This document shows positions 44,247 to 54,191 of a stretch of 64,000 nt of DNA, piece by piece. The stretch spans positions 248,001 to 312,000 of the forward strand of contig CAWDWB010000007.1 in the NCBI GenBank assembly GCA_963805925.1, in the 5' to 3' direction. This stretch comes from CAMPKL01 sp963805925. GTDB taxonomy: Bacteria > Acidobacteriota > Terriglobia > Bryobacterales > UBA6623. Each line of letters opens with the position of its first letter. Position 1 is the stretch's first letter. A model generated the notes under the pieces. That model made no database searches. It was not told where the DNA came from and saw nothing but the letters and a program-made list of their open reading frames with translations. Made by a program: the position numbers and the translations under genes.

Positions 44247-45721
44247 CCTTGGATGCTCTCCTGGTCCATTCCGAAATTCTGACTCCGGCGCCGTCCATCC
44301 CCGTCACGGGCCTGGAGTACGACTCGCGCAAACTGCGTGAGGGCGCGGTCTTTTTTGCGTTCCCTGGTGAGCACGTCGATGGACATCGCTTTGTGCCTTC
44401 TGCCCGCGCCGCTGGCGCCGCCGCAATCGTCAGCGAGCGCACGCCTCCGGAAGGCGATCAGGGCGTTTGGGTTCAGGTGCGCCATGGCCGCCGCGCACTT
44501 GCGGCCGCGTCGCTGGTGTTTTACGGCCACCCGGACGAGCGGCTGCGCTTGATTGGGATTACCGGGACGAACGGCAAAACGACGACCGCCTATCTCGCCG
44601 ACTCGATTCTGCGGGTTGCAGGCAAGACGACCGGCCTGGTGGGCACGGTTGGATATCGGATTGGAGATCGTTGGTTGTCGGCGGCCAATACAACTCCGGA
44701 GTCATTGGACTTGGTTCGTATGTTGGACGAACTGGAGAAGGGGTCCGGCACGCACATGACGCTGGAGGCCTCCTCCCACGCGTTGCGGCTAGGCAGGATT
44801 TCCGGGTTTCACTTCGATACGGCGGTATTCACAAACCTCACCCAGGATCATCTCGATTTCCATGGCGACATGGAGAGCTACTTCCAATCGAAGAGGATGC
44901 TGTTTGAGGGCAACGGTCCGCGCCCTCGCGCCGCTGTCGTGAACGCGGATGACGCTTACGGCAGGCGTCTGCTGGAGATCGAGGGCATCGAGTCCCTCTC
45001 GTTTTCCGCCCAAGGGACGGCCGATATTCGCGCAGTGGAAGCCGAGTCGACGTTCGACGGCCTCAAGATTCGAGTCGCGACGCCGCAGGGCGAAACGGTG
45101 CTGCATTCGCCTCTTGTCGGCTGGTTTAACGTGGCCAACATTCTCGCGGCGGTGGGGGCGGGGCTTGCCCAGGATATGGATCTCAAGACGATTGGCCGGG
45201 GGATTGAAGAGTGCGACGCCGTGCCGGGGCGTTTCGAGATCGTACGCGAAGGTCAGCCGTTCTTGGTGGCGGTTGATTATGCGCATACCGACGACGCCTT
45301 GAGGAACTTAATCTCGGCGGCGCGCCGATTGGTCCCGGCGGGTGGGCGCATCCTGACAGTGTTTGGTTGCGGCGGCGATCGGGACCGCGCGAAGCGTCCT
45401 TTGATGGGCGCTGCGGCGGGCGAGTTGAGCGATCGCGTAATTCTTACCTCCGACAATCCTCGCTCGGAAGATCCTCTGCATATTCTTGCCGACGCCGAAG
45501 TCGGGCTGCAGCGAGTGGACGCCAACTACGCAAGAGAGCCGGACAGGCGCAAAGCAATTGCGAAAGCCCTGAATGAAGCGGCTGCGGGCGACATTGTGTT
45601 GATCGCTGGCAAGGGACACGAGACCTATCAGCAAGTCGGCACCGAGAAGCTGCCATTCGATGATCGACAAACGGCCCGTGAGTTGCTGCGAGAAATCACG
45701 CACGGGAGACGTGCGGGATGA
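44243..45721 (+). CDS. murE: UDP-MurNAc-tripeptide synthetase MurE
   Basis: MurE adds the third amino acid to UDP-MurNAc-L-Ala-D-Glu. The 492-residue protein has the Mur ligase P-loop GITGTNGKTTTAYLAD, the LEASSHALRLGR motif and HPLV-like central domain residues. The DNPRSEDP motif near the C-terminus marks meso-diaminopimelate specificity (lysine enzymes have a different motif). It overlaps ftsI and murF by four bases each (ATGA). Confidence 0.95.
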   Translation: MTLDALLVHSEILTPAPSIPVTGLEYDSRKLREGAVFFAFPGEHVDGHRFVPSARAAGAAAIVSERTPPEGDQGVWVQVRHGRRALAAASLVFYGHPDERLRLIGITGTNGKTTTAYLADSILRVAGKTTGLVGTVGYRIGDRWLSAANTTPESLDLVRMLDELEKGSGTHMTLEASSHALRLGRISGFHFDTAVFTNLTQDHLDFHGDMESYFQSKRMLFEGNGPRPRAAVVNADDAYGRRLLEIEGIESLSFSAQGTADIRAVEAESTFDGLKIRVATPQGETVLHSPLVGWFNVANILAAVGAGLAQDMDLKTIGRGIEECDAVPGRFEIVREGQPFLVAVDYAHTDDALRNLISAARRLVPAGGRILTVFGCGGDRDRAKRPLMGAAAGELSDRVILTSDNPRSEDPLHILADAEVGLQRVDANYAREPDRRKAIAKALNEAAAGDIVLIAGKGHETYQQVGTEKLPFDDRQTARELLREITHGRRAG

Positions 45722-47130
45722 ATTGGACGATTGGACAGGTCGCAGATGCACTCGGCGTCGGTTTCGCGGGCGGCGACGGCCGCGTCGCGGGCTATTCGAT
45801 CGACTCGCGTTTACTGAACCAGGGCGAGATGTTCTTCGCTGTTCGGGCGGAACGCGACGGGCATGACTTCGTGACGTCGGCCTTTGACCGAGGCGCTTGC
45901 GCGGCGGTTGTGGCTTTGGACTGGGCTGTGCCGAGCGAGCTTCGAATCAAAGCGCTGCTGCGAGTCGCCGATCCGCGTCAGGCCTTGGCTGATTTGGCGC
46001 GTGCCCAACGGCGGGCCTGGGGCGGGGCTGTGCTGGCAGTGACTGGGAGCAGCGGCAAGACGACCTTCAAAGAGGCGGCAGCCGCTATGTTGGCGACCAG
46101 GTATAGGACTGCAAAGACTGTCGGCAACCTCAACAACGACCTGGGCGTGCCCTTGACGTTGCTCCGGATGGCCGAGGACGCCAAGGTCGCGGTGGTCGAA
46201 ATGGGCATGAACCACGCCGGAGAGATCCGCAGCTTGGCGCGCATTGCCGAGCCCAACGTCGGCGTTGTGACGAATGTGAGCCATGCCCATGTAGGAGCTT
46301 TCGAGTCAATCGACGGTGTGGCGTCCGCGAAGCGTGAATTGATTGAGGCGTTGGGCCCGAACGGGACGGCGGTGTTGAACGCCGATGATCCGCGTGTGCG
46401 CCGATTCTATGAGGCTCATAGCGGTCCGGTAGTGACGTACGGCGTCGCCGAAGCCGCCGATTTCCAGGCGACGGAGATTGAAGCACTACCTGGCGGCGGC
46501 TCGCGCTTTGGGCTGAACAGAGACGGCCACGACACGGGTCTTGAGTTTGAGACCGCACTGTCCGGAACTCACAACGTTTCGAACATTGTCGGTGCGATTG
46601 CCGCCGCGGCGGTATTGGAGGTCGATCCGGCGGACCTGCAGCCTGCTGTCGCCGAACTCCAGCCCGGCAATCACCGCGGACAGACGCGACGACTGGGCGC
46701 GATCACGGTCATTGACGACTGCTATAACTCGAACCCCGCAGCTGTGGAGACTATGCTGCTCGACCTGGTTAGCCGTCCTGGCGCCCGGCGTATCGCGGTC
46801 TTGGGCGAGATGCGCGAGCTGGGAGCGGCCTCGAGAGAGCTGCATCAACGCGTGGGAGTCGCAGCCGCACGGGCCGACCTAGACTTGCTCGTCGCAGTGG
46901 AAGGCGACGCGAAATGGATTGCGGAGGCGGCAGTCGCTTCAGGCATGGCGGGAGCGCAGGCACTCTTCGTCGAGAATGCCGACGCTGCCGGAGCCGCCTT
47001 GATTGAACTTCTCGCCGAAGGCGACCTGATCCTGCTCAAGGGGTCCCGGGGCGTCCGCCTGGAGAAAACACTGGATCGCATCGTCGCGGCCTTCGATCAC
47101 GAAGAGGCTGTCGCACAGGGGGCAGAGTGA
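45718..47130 (+). CDS. murF: UDP-MurNAc-tripeptide-D-Ala-D-Ala ligase MurF
   Basis: MurF attaches D-Ala-D-Ala to complete the pentapeptide. The 470-residue protein has the P-loop VTGSSGKTTFKEAAAA, the NLNNDLGVPLTLLRM and EMGMNHAGEI motifs, and DDCYNSNPAAVETML in the C-terminal domain. It begins in an ATGA overlap with murE and is followed by mraY after three bases. Confidence 0.95.
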   Translation: MNWTIGQVADALGVGFAGGDGRVAGYSIDSRLLNQGEMFFAVRAERDGHDFVTSAFDRGACAAVVALDWAVPSELRIKALLRVADPRQALADLARAQRRAWGGAVLAVTGSSGKTTFKEAAAAMLATRYRTAKTVGNLNNDLGVPLTLLRMAEDAKVAVVEMGMNHAGEIRSLARIAEPNVGVVTNVSHAHVGAFESIDGVASAKRELIEALGPNGTAVLNADDPRVRRFYEAHSGPVVTYGVAEAADFQATEIEALPGGGSRFGLNRDGHDTGLEFETALSGTHNVSNIVGAIAAAAVLEVDPADLQPAVAELQPGNHRGQTRRLGAITVIDDCYNSNPAAVETMLLDLVSRPGARRIAVLGEMRELGAASRELHQRVGVAAARADLDLLVAVEGDAKWIAEAAVASGMAGAQALFVENADAAGAALIELLAEGDLILLKGSRGVRLEKTLDRIVAAFDHEEAVAQGAE

Positions 47131-47133
47131 TAG

Positions 47134-48267
47134 ATGCTCTACTACCTGTTTTACGAGCAGCTCTTCCCGGCTATCAGTCCGTTCCGCGTCTTCAGCTACA
47201 TCACGGTCCGCACGGCGTTCGCGGGCTTTACCGCTTTGTTGCTGGGGTTGCTGCTGGGGCCCTGGCTGATCCGCCGGTTGCAAGCGTTTCAGATCGGCCA
47301 GCACATTCGCGAAGACGGCCCCGAGTCGCATCAGTACAAGGCGGGCACGCCGACCATGGGCGGCTTGCTGATCAACCTGTCGATCATCGTGCCCACACTG
47401 TTGTGGTCGAACCTGACGAATCCTTACGTGTGGCTCGCCCTGCTGGCTCTGACCGGTTTCGGCGCGATCGGTTTCTTGGACGACACAGCGAAGATTCGCG
47501 GCGAACGAAGCTTGGGGCTCACTGCGCGCGGCAAGATTGGGCTGCAGATATTGGTAACGCTGATCATCGTTTCGGCACTAGCCTGGCTCTACGCACGCGG
47601 CGAATACAATCCGGAGATTGTCTTTCCGTTCTTCAAGACGTTTCGGCCCAGCTTGGTGATCGAGAGCTTGACGGGGAATCCTTGGACCTTCCCGGTGGCC
47701 TTCTTGCTGCTGTTCGTCTTTTTGTTTTTCGTGCTGGTCGGAGCGTCGAACGCGGTCAATCTGACGGACGGTCTCGACGGTCTAGCCATTGGGCTGATGA
47801 TTATCGCGGGCGGCGCTCTAACGGCGCTGTGCTACGTCGCCGGACATGCCGAGATCGCCGCGTATCTCGATATTCCGCGTGTGCCGCTGGCGGCAGAGTT
47901 GACGATCTTCTGCGGAGCGCTGGTGGGAGCGAGCCTGGCGTTTCTTTGGTACAACGCACACCCGGCGGAGATCTTCATGGGCGACGTCGGTTCTCTGGCG
48001 CTGGGTGGCGCCATGGGCATGGTTGCGGTGCTGATTGGTCAGGCGGTTCTGTTGCTCTTTGTCGGCGGAGTATTCGTCGCCGAAGCGCTATCGGTGATTT
48101 TGCAGGTCGGCAGCTACAAGCTGCGGGGCAAGCGAATCTTCTTGATGGCGCCGCTGCATCATCACTTCGAAAAACTCGGCTGGGACGAGTCGCGGGTGAT
48201 CGTACGTTTTTGGATTGCGGGATTGATCTGGGCGCTGCTGGCGCTCAGCACTTTGAAGTTGCGATGA
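47134..48267 (+). CDS. mraY: phospho-MurNAc-pentapeptide transferase MraY
   Basis: MraY transfers phospho-MurNAc-pentapeptide to undecaprenyl phosphate, forming lipid I. The 377-residue protein has about ten membrane helices, GTPTMGG, DDTAKI (the Mg-binding Asp pair), NLTDGLDGLA, AHPAEIFMGDVGSLALGG and the LHHHFEKLGW motif near the end. Length is slightly over the common 320-360. Its stop codon overlaps murD (ATGA). Confidence 0.96.
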   Translation: MLYYLFYEQLFPAISPFRVFSYITVRTAFAGFTALLLGLLLGPWLIRRLQAFQIGQHIREDGPESHQYKAGTPTMGGLLINLSIIVPTLLWSNLTNPYVWLALLALTGFGAIGFLDDTAKIRGERSLGLTARGKIGLQILVTLIIVSALAWLYARGEYNPEIVFPFFKTFRPSLVIESLTGNPWTFPVAFLLLFVFLFFVLVGASNAVNLTDGLDGLAIGLMIIAGGALTALCYVAGHAEIAAYLDIPRVPLAAELTIFCGALVGASLAFLWYNAHPAEIFMGDVGSLALGGAMGMVAVLIGQAVLLLFVGGVFVAEALSVILQVGSYKLRGKRIFLMAPLHHHFEKLGWDESRVIVRFWIAGLIWALLALSTLKLR

Positions 48268-49610
48268 GCGCGTACGAAGGCAAGCGCGTGTTGGTGGTCG
48301 GGCTGGGTGAATCCGGCAGGGCCGCGGTGCGCTTTTTCCGTTCGCGCGGCGCTCGCGTAACCGTCGCCGATCGACGCTCGGCGACAGAGTTAGAAGGAGC
48401 GATCGAGGAGTTTCGAGGCTTGGGGGTCGAGTTTGCACTTGGCGAACACCCTCGGGACGTATTCCTGTCGCAGGACTTGATTGTTCCTTCACCCGGGGTT
48501 CCCTGGGACCTGTCTCAACTAAATTCGGCTCGGGAGGAGGGAATCCATGTCGCAGGCGAACTCGAGACAGCTTCCAGGGAGCTTAGGGGACGCGTCGTTG
48601 GCGTCACCGGGACGAACGGCAAGACGACCACGACGTCTTTGATTGGGCACATCTTCCAGACGGCTGGAATCACGACCGAGATCGGCGGCAATATCGGCCG
48701 TCCGGTGCTGGACCTGGTTGAGACATCGACGGACTCCACCTGGAACGTGTTGGAGCTTTCGAGCTTTCAGCTGGAGGCGATGACGTCGTTTCGTTGCCAC
48801 ATCGCGGTCGTGTTGAACGTCACTCCCGACCACCTCGATCGTCACGGAACGTTCGATGCGTATGCCGCCGCCAAAGCGCATATCTTCGCGCCGCAGCAGG
48901 CGGACGACTTTGCTGTACTGAATAACGACGATGCGACTTGCCGCGCGTTTGAGAAGTACGTCCGGGGCCGGACGATCTGGTTCAGCCGCACGCGGCCGCT
49001 CGCGGAAGGCATTTCGGTCAGCGACGGATGGATTTTGCGAGACGGCCTACGAGTCTGTACGACCCAGTTGCCAATCCTCGGAACGCACAATCTCGAGAAC
49101 GCCTTGGCCGCCGTCGGCGCCGCATCGGCGGCTGGCATTTGCGACGAGGCGATTGCCCGCGGACTGGCCAGCTTCCAGCCGGTCGAGCACCGTTTGGAGT
49201 TTGTCCGGCGCCTGGACGGCGTGGACTACTACAACGACTCGAAAGCGACGAATGTCGATGCGGCAATCAAGGCGCTTGAGTCTTTCGACAAGGGCGTGTG
49301 GCTGATTCTCGGTGGCCGAGACAAAAAAAGCGACTATACGGCGCTCGAGCCGGTCATGAAGGGCCGCGTGAAAGAAGCGTTGCTGGTTGGCGAAGCCGCT
49401 GAGCAAATCCGTGAACAGCTCGACGCATCGACGCCCTTGACGGATTGCGGAACCCTGGAGGCGGCAATCGAACGCGCGCATTGCCAAGCTGCGGGGGGAG
49501 ATGTCGTGCTCTTGTCGCCTGCATGCGCCAGCTTCGACCAGTTTGAGAGCTATGGCCACCGCGGACGGGAGTTCAAGCGCATCGTGAATGCATTAGGAGA
49601 GGCGAGCTAG
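48264..49610 (+). CDS. murD: UDP-MurNAc-L-alanine-D-glutamate ligase MurD
   Basis: MurD adds D-glutamate to UDP-MurNAc-L-Ala. The 448-residue product starts at the ATG of the ATGA overlap with mraY (residues VLVVGLGESGRAAVRFF). It contains VTGTNGKTTTTSL, ELSSFQLEAM, NVTPDHLDRHG, and NDSKATNVDA. A longer open frame runs upstream through mraY in another phase, and is not used. It overlaps ftsW by one base. Confidence 0.95.
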   Translation: MSAYEGKRVLVVGLGESGRAAVRFFRSRGARVTVADRRSATELEGAIEEFRGLGVEFALGEHPRDVFLSQDLIVPSPGVPWDLSQLNSAREEGIHVAGELETASRELRGRVVGVTGTNGKTTTTSLIGHIFQTAGITTEIGGNIGRPVLDLVETSTDSTWNVLELSSFQLEAMTSFRCHIAVVLNVTPDHLDRHGTFDAYAAAKAHIFAPQQADDFAVLNNDDATCRAFEKYVRGRTIWFSRTRPLAEGISVSDGWILRDGLRVCTTQLPILGTHNLENALAAVGAASAAGICDEAIARGLASFQPVEHRLEFVRRLDGVDYYNDSKATNVDAAIKALESFDKGVWLILGGRDKKSDYTALEPVMKGRVKEALLVGEAAEQIREQLDASTPLTDCGTLEAAIERAHCQAAGGDVVLLSPACASFDQFESYGHRGREFKRIVNALGEAS

Positions 49611-50683
49611 TGCCCAGTCGACTGCAGTACGACCGCACGTTGTGCACTACGGTTCTGCTGTTAGCGTTCTTCGGGCTGCTGATGATCTTCAGCGTCAAGA
49701 CGGCCGAGGCGGGCGGCTTCAGCTTCGTCGTGAAGCAGAGCGTTGCGGTTCTGATCGGGCTCACGGCTATGCGCTTTCTGATGTTCCGCGATTACCACGA
49801 GTGGCGGAATCCGACGACAGTGAATGCCGTCGTCGGCGGCGTCATTATCCTGCTGATCGTGGCGTTGCTGATCGGCACAGGGGCGGAAACGAACCGTTTT
49901 ATCCGCTTTGGGCCGATATCGCTGCAGCCATCCGAGTTAGCCAAACTGGCGTTAATTTTGTTCCTGGCCTATTTCTTGGAGTCGCAGAAAGGCAAGCTCG
50001 AGAGCCCCCGCACGCTCATTGGCGCCGTCTTGGTGCTGGGTGTCTTCTGTCTCTTAATCCTGGGAGGCAAAGACCTGGGTACGGCTGTTGCGGTCATCGT
50101 GATCGCTGCGGCGATTTTCTGGACGGCCGGTGTGCCGACTCGTTACTTCGCCGTCGGCGGGGCGATCTTCGCGGCCTTCCTGGCCTTCGCCGTCTGGATC
50201 GCTCCCTACCGGATGCAGAGGCTGTTAATCTTTCTGGACCCCGAGAGCGACCCGCAAGGCGCCGGGTTCCAGATTATCCAGTCGAAGATCGCCGTCGGCA
50301 GCGGCGGCTGGTTCGGTCAAGGGTTAATGCTGGGCCGGCAGAAGATGCGCTTCTTGCCGGAAGCGCACACCGACTTCATCTTCGGCGTCGTTGCCGAAGA
50401 ACTGGGCTTGATTGGCTGCTTGTTAGTCGTGTTGGCTTTCGCGTTGATTCTGTGGCGCGGTTTGCGCGCGGCGCGTAGGGCGCCGGACGACTTCGGCTGC
50501 TATTTGGCGACGGGGGCCACGGCAATGATCGTTTGCCAGGCGATGATCAATATCGGAGTGGTGCTGGGCATGCTGCCGACGAAGGGCATGCCGTTGCCGT
50601 TTATCAGTTACGGCGGCTCGTCCATGATTGTTTCGCTGGCGGCGGCGGGGTTGTTGTTGAATGTCAGTCAGCGGGCCCAGTAG
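49610..50683 (+). CDS. ftsW: lipid II polymerase FtsW (SEDS family)
   Basis: FtsW is the SEDS glycosyltransferase that polymerises septal lipid II with FtsI. The 357-residue product has ten membrane helices, GPISLQPSELAKLALILFLA, a loop with the family's acidic residue region (SDPQGAGFQIIQSKIAVGSG), AHTDFIFGVVAEELGLIG, and the GMLPTKGMPLPFISYGGSSM motif. The start is GTG. It overlaps the murG start by 23 bases. Confidence 0.95.
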   Translation: MPSRLQYDRTLCTTVLLLAFFGLLMIFSVKTAEAGGFSFVVKQSVAVLIGLTAMRFLMFRDYHEWRNPTTVNAVVGGVIILLIVALLIGTGAETNRFIRFGPISLQPSELAKLALILFLAYFLESQKGKLESPRTLIGAVLVLGVFCLLILGGKDLGTAVAVIVIAAAIFWTAGVPTRYFAVGGAIFAAFLAFAVWIAPYRMQRLLIFLDPESDPQGAGFQIIQSKIAVGSGGWFGQGLMLGRQKMRFLPEAHTDFIFGVVAEELGLIGCLLVVLAFALILWRGLRAARRAPDDFGCYLATGATAMIVCQAMINIGVVLGMLPTKGMPLPFISYGGSSMIVSLAAAGLLLNVSQRAQ

Positions 50684-51863
50684 CAGCCGAGAGGCCGAGA
50701 TCTCCTCGTTGGCGGCGCAGTTGGCGGCGGCGTTCGAATTTGTTGCGGAGGACGTGGACCGTAAAAAACCAGTGACGATACTCGCTGCGGCAGGAGGAAC
50801 AGGCGGGCACATTGTGCCAGCACTGGAGGTGGCTCGCGAATTGCGCGACCGGGGCCACAGCTGCGTTTTCGTCGGCGCCGGCCGTGAGTTGGAAAAGCGC
50901 CTGACCAGCGCAGCGGGGTTTCCGCTCGAAGCTCTGCGCAGCGGTCCCCTAAATCAAGTGTCGCTCGCGACTAAGATGAGGACGCTGTTGAGCCTGCCGG
51001 GCACCTTGTTCGCCGCCTTTCGTTTGGTCGGTCACTACCGTCCGTCCGCAGTGCTGAGCTTGGGCGGATATGCCTCGGGCCCTCTCGCAGCAGCGGCCTG
51101 GCTGCGCGGCGTCCCGATCGTAGCCTTGGAGCCGAATGCTTATCCGGGGATGGCCAACCGGCTGATCGGTCCGTTCGCCGCTCGTGCTCTCACCGGCGTT
51201 CGCGAGACCGAAAAATACTTTCGGAGCAGCCGGGCGGAGACCATCGGAGCGCCCGTCCGCAAAGAGTTTTTCGAGATTCCTATCAAAAAACATACAGAAC
51301 CGTTTATGATTTTGGTTACCGGCGGGAGTCAGGGCGCGCGGACGCTGAATCGCGCGGTGGCGGAGGCTGTGCGGATTTGGGCGCGCGACGGCGCATCCAA
51401 GCAACTGCGCATCTTGCACCAAGCGGGCAAAGCGGACGCCGGCCGGTTGGAGTCGGAGTATGCGAGTCTCGGGAGCGGATCGGAAGCCGTCGAGTTTTTG
51501 GACGACATGCCGACCGCGTTTGCCGAAGCGGACCTGGTGATCAGCCGCGCGGGCGCGTCGACAGTGGGCGAACTCTGCGCGGCGGGGCGCGCGTCGATTC
51601 TGATTCCTTACCCGCATGCAGCGGACGACCATCAGACTCACAACGCCGAGGCGCTGGCTAAGGCAGGGGGAGCGAAGGTGATCAGCGATGCCGAGTGGAA
51701 CGGAGACCGAATGGTGCGGGAGATCGAGTCTTTACTGAGTGTCCCGGGGCGCTTGGAGGAGATGGAGCGGGCGGCTCGCGCTTTAGCGCGGCCGGGAGCG
51801 GCTCGAAGGGCGGCCGACGTGTTGGAAGAAGTTGCCGGGCGCAACAAACGGAAGGGATCGTAA
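50661..51863 (+). CDS. murG: UDP-GlcNAc:undecaprenyl-PP-MurNAc-pentapeptide transferase MurG
   Basis: MurG makes lipid II from lipid I. The 400-residue product contains AAAGGTGGHIVPALEVA, LSLGGYASGPLAAAAWLRG, VALEPNAYPGMANRL, LVTGGSQGARTLNRAV and SRAGASTVGELCAAGRASIL. Homologous sequence begins about residue 39, so the first ~37 residues (SSLAAQLAAAFEFVAED) are extra. The alternatives are GTG at 50754 or 50772. The ATG at 50661 is reached before the ftsW stop and keeps the genes coupled, so the true start is uncertain. Confidence 0.9.
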   Translation: MSVSGPSSSREAEISSLAAQLAAAFEFVAEDVDRKKPVTILAAAGGTGGHIVPALEVARELRDRGHSCVFVGAGRELEKRLTSAAGFPLEALRSGPLNQVSLATKMRTLLSLPGTLFAAFRLVGHYRPSAVLSLGGYASGPLAAAAWLRGVPIVALEPNAYPGMANRLIGPFAARALTGVRETEKYFRSSRAETIGAPVRKEFFEIPIKKHTEPFMILVTGGSQGARTLNRAVAEAVRIWARDGASKQLRILHQAGKADAGRLESEYASLGSGSEAVEFLDDMPTAFAEADLVISRAGASTVGELCAAGRASILIPYPHAADDHQTHNAEALAKAGGAKVISDAEWNGDRMVREIESLLSVPGRLEEMERAARALARPGAARRAADVLEEVAGRNKRKGS

Positions 51864-53294
51864 GTGTTATTTCGCGAGGGCCTCATCAGACAGCGCCGCA
51901 TCCACTTCATTGGGATCGGCGGCATTGGCATGAGCGGAATTGCGGAAATTTTGCTGAACCTGGGCTACAAGATCAGCGGTTCCGACCTCAGAGGCTCCAC
52001 TGTCACCGACCGGCTGAAGACAATGGGCGCGGTGGTGTTTGAAGGACATGCGGCCGAGCATGTCGGCGGCGCGGATGCCGTCGTGTATTCTTCCGCCATC
52101 TCCCCCAAGAACCCGGAGTTCGCCTCAGCGCGCGAGCGGGGCATCCCGACCATCATGCGCGGTGAACTGCTGGCCGAGTTGATGCGGCTGAAGTACGGCA
52201 TCGCCATCGCGGGCAGCCACGGCAAGACGACCACGACCTCGATGACCGCTGCTGTGCTGCATGGAGCGCAGAAGGATCCGACCGTTGTCGTTGGCGGCCG
52301 CGTCGGTTCGATGGGCTCGAATGCGCGGCTGGGCAAGAGCGATTTCCTGCTGGTTGAAGCCGACGAGAGCGACGGATCGTTCTTGCGCCTGGCGCCGATC
52401 ATCGCCGTGATCACGAACATCGACCACGAGCACATGGACCACTACAAGTCTGTGGAAGTTCTCGAACAGGCCTTCGTAGACTTCGCCAACAAGACGCCGT
52501 TCTACGGCTCGACGATTGTTTGCCTGGACGACCCGACTCTGCGGCGGTTGCTGCCGAGGATCACGAGACGTGTGCGGACATATGGCACCGAGGAGTTCTC
52601 CCCGGATGCCGATCTGGTTATCGGCAACATCGATTGTGGCCATCTGGCGAGCCGCTTCGAACTGCGTCTGAGCGGCGAAGATTTGGGCACGTTCGAGGTG
52701 CAGGGCGTCGGGCGCCACAACGTACTCAATGCGGCGGCTGCCTCCTTGGTCGCGCTGGAACTCGACGCGACGGCCAATCAGGTCCGCGACGGTTTGCGGG
52801 AGTTCATCGGAGTCGATCGGCGATTCCAGATCCGAGGCGTCCGGGGCGACGTGACGATCATCGACGACTACGGACATCACCCGACCGAAATTCGTGCGAC
52901 CCTGGCTGCAGCCCAGACCTGCGACTTCCGCCGAGTTTTGGTGATATTTCAACCCCACCGCTACTCGCGAACCAGCCTGCTGGTTGACGATTTCGCCAAG
53001 AGCTTTGGGGACTGCGATCGAGTCTGGGTTACCGATATCTACGCCGCGAGCGAAGAGCCTTGGCCTGGCGTGAACAGCCCGGCACTGGTCGAGAAGATGC
53101 GCGAAAGCGGCGCTGATCACGCCGGCTATGCTGATTCGATGGAGACGGCGGTCGAGCAGGCCGTAGCGGAAGCGCGGCCCGGCGACGCAATCATCACCTT
53201 AGGCGCGGGAAGTATTTGGAGAGCGGGCGAGGACTTGTTGGCGGGATTGGAGACGCGGTTCGCGAACGCCGAGAACGAGAGAGCGACCAACTAG
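51864..53294 (+). CDS. murC: UDP-MurNAc-L-alanine ligase MurC
   Basis: MurC adds L-alanine to UDP-MurNAc, the first peptide step. The 476-residue product shows HFIGIGGIGMSGIAEILLNL, the P-loop AGSHGKTTTTSM, DESDGSFL, TNIDHEHMDHYK and DDYGHHPTEIRATLAA. The GTG start abuts the murG stop without a gap. No murB or ddl lies between it and ftsQ, as is often the case elsewhere. Confidence 0.96.
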   Translation: MLFREGLIRQRRIHFIGIGGIGMSGIAEILLNLGYKISGSDLRGSTVTDRLKTMGAVVFEGHAAEHVGGADAVVYSSAISPKNPEFASARERGIPTIMRGELLAELMRLKYGIAIAGSHGKTTTTSMTAAVLHGAQKDPTVVVGGRVGSMGSNARLGKSDFLLVEADESDGSFLRLAPIIAVITNIDHEHMDHYKSVEVLEQAFVDFANKTPFYGSTIVCLDDPTLRRLLPRITRRVRTYGTEEFSPDADLVIGNIDCGHLASRFELRLSGEDLGTFEVQGVGRHNVLNAAAASLVALELDATANQVRDGLREFIGVDRRFQIRGVRGDVTIIDDYGHHPTEIRATLAAAQTCDFRRVLVIFQPHRYSRTSLLVDDFAKSFGDCDRVWVTDIYAASEEPWPGVNSPALVEKMRESGADHAGYADSMETAVEQAVAEARPGDAIITLGAGSIWRAGEDLLAGLETRFANAENERATN

Positions 53295-54182
53295 ATGGCT
53301 GTTGAGGGCAAACCGAGAAGTCGCAAGACGAAGGGCGATCAAGCCGACGGTTTCCAACGCCGCAGCAAACCTGTGCGTGTGCGGCGCGGCGTCGCGGACT
53401 GGCGCAGCTGGCCTTGGCGCAAGATCTTGGTCGTCGGAGTCCTTGGGGTCCTGAGCGCCAGCGTGCTAAGCGCCTTGAGCGGTTATGTCCATACATCGGA
53501 GCGCTTTCGGTTCCCGGCGGACGGTGCCGGCCTGGCCGTCAGCGGGCTGGAACGATTAGGGCCAAAGCCGGTTCAGAAAATCTTCGAGTCGGATTTCGGC
53601 AAGCCGCTCGCGGAGGTAAATCTGGAGGCCCGGCGGACGGAACTGCTTGAGTTGCAATGGGTCCGCGGCGCGACCATCTCGCGCATCTGGCCCGATCGGA
53701 TTTGGGTGGACGTGATCGAGCGTGAGCCGGTGGCTTTCTTGCGTTTGAAATCGGGACGCCGAGGCAGCACGTTGATCGATCGCGAAGGGGCCTTGCTTGA
53801 CCCGTTGCCCGGAGTGCAGTTTGACCTGCCCGTCGTCGACGGCATTGAGGCGAACATGAGTGTCGAAGACCGCCTGAAGCGCGTTCAGTTGCTCCAGAAA
53901 CTGGTCGCCGATCTCGACAGCCAAGAGCCCGCCTACAGCAAAAGGTTCGGCCAACTCGATCTCAGCGATGCGCAAAATGCCGTGGCGACTGTCGTTCATG
54001 AAGGTGAAGTTTTCCAACTGGCTATGGGCGACAAGCTGTTTCGCCATCGCTTTGAAGCCTTTCTCAACGATGTGGCGAGTTGGGAGAAGCGATATGGCAA
54101 GCTGGCCAAGATTGACCTGCGTTTCGAGGACAAAGTCTTCATGGAGCCGCTGCAAGAAGTGCCGGCGCGACGGGGCCGTTAA
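53295..54182 (+). CDS. ftsQ: division protein FtsQ
   Basis: FtsQ is a bitopic divisome scaffold. The 295-residue product has a basic cytoplasmic N-terminus, a membrane helix at about 50-68 (KILVVGVLGVLSASVLSALS), a POTRA domain (VSGLERLGPKPVQKIF, VNLEARRTELLELQWVRGAT), and the FtsQ domain (PDRIWVDVIEREPVAFLRLK). It abuts murC with no gap, and ftsA follows nine bases later. Confidence 0.9.
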   Translation: MAVEGKPRSRKTKGDQADGFQRRSKPVRVRRGVADWRSWPWRKILVVGVLGVLSASVLSALSGYVHTSERFRFPADGAGLAVSGLERLGPKPVQKIFESDFGKPLAEVNLEARRTELLELQWVRGATISRIWPDRIWVDVIEREPVAFLRLKSGRRGSTLIDREGALLDPLPGVQFDLPVVDGIEANMSVEDRLKRVQLLQKLVADLDSQEPAYSKRFGQLDLSDAQNAVATVVHEGEVFQLAMGDKLFRHRFEAFLNDVASWEKRYGKLAKIDLRFEDKVFMEPLQEVPARRGR

Positions 54183-54191
54183 CGGGGAAAG

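Noticed and set aside
47127..49610. 827-codon open frame spanning mraY and murD on the plus strand
   Set aside because: Only the murD part (from 48264) has family motifs; the first third is an out-of-phase shadow of mraY.
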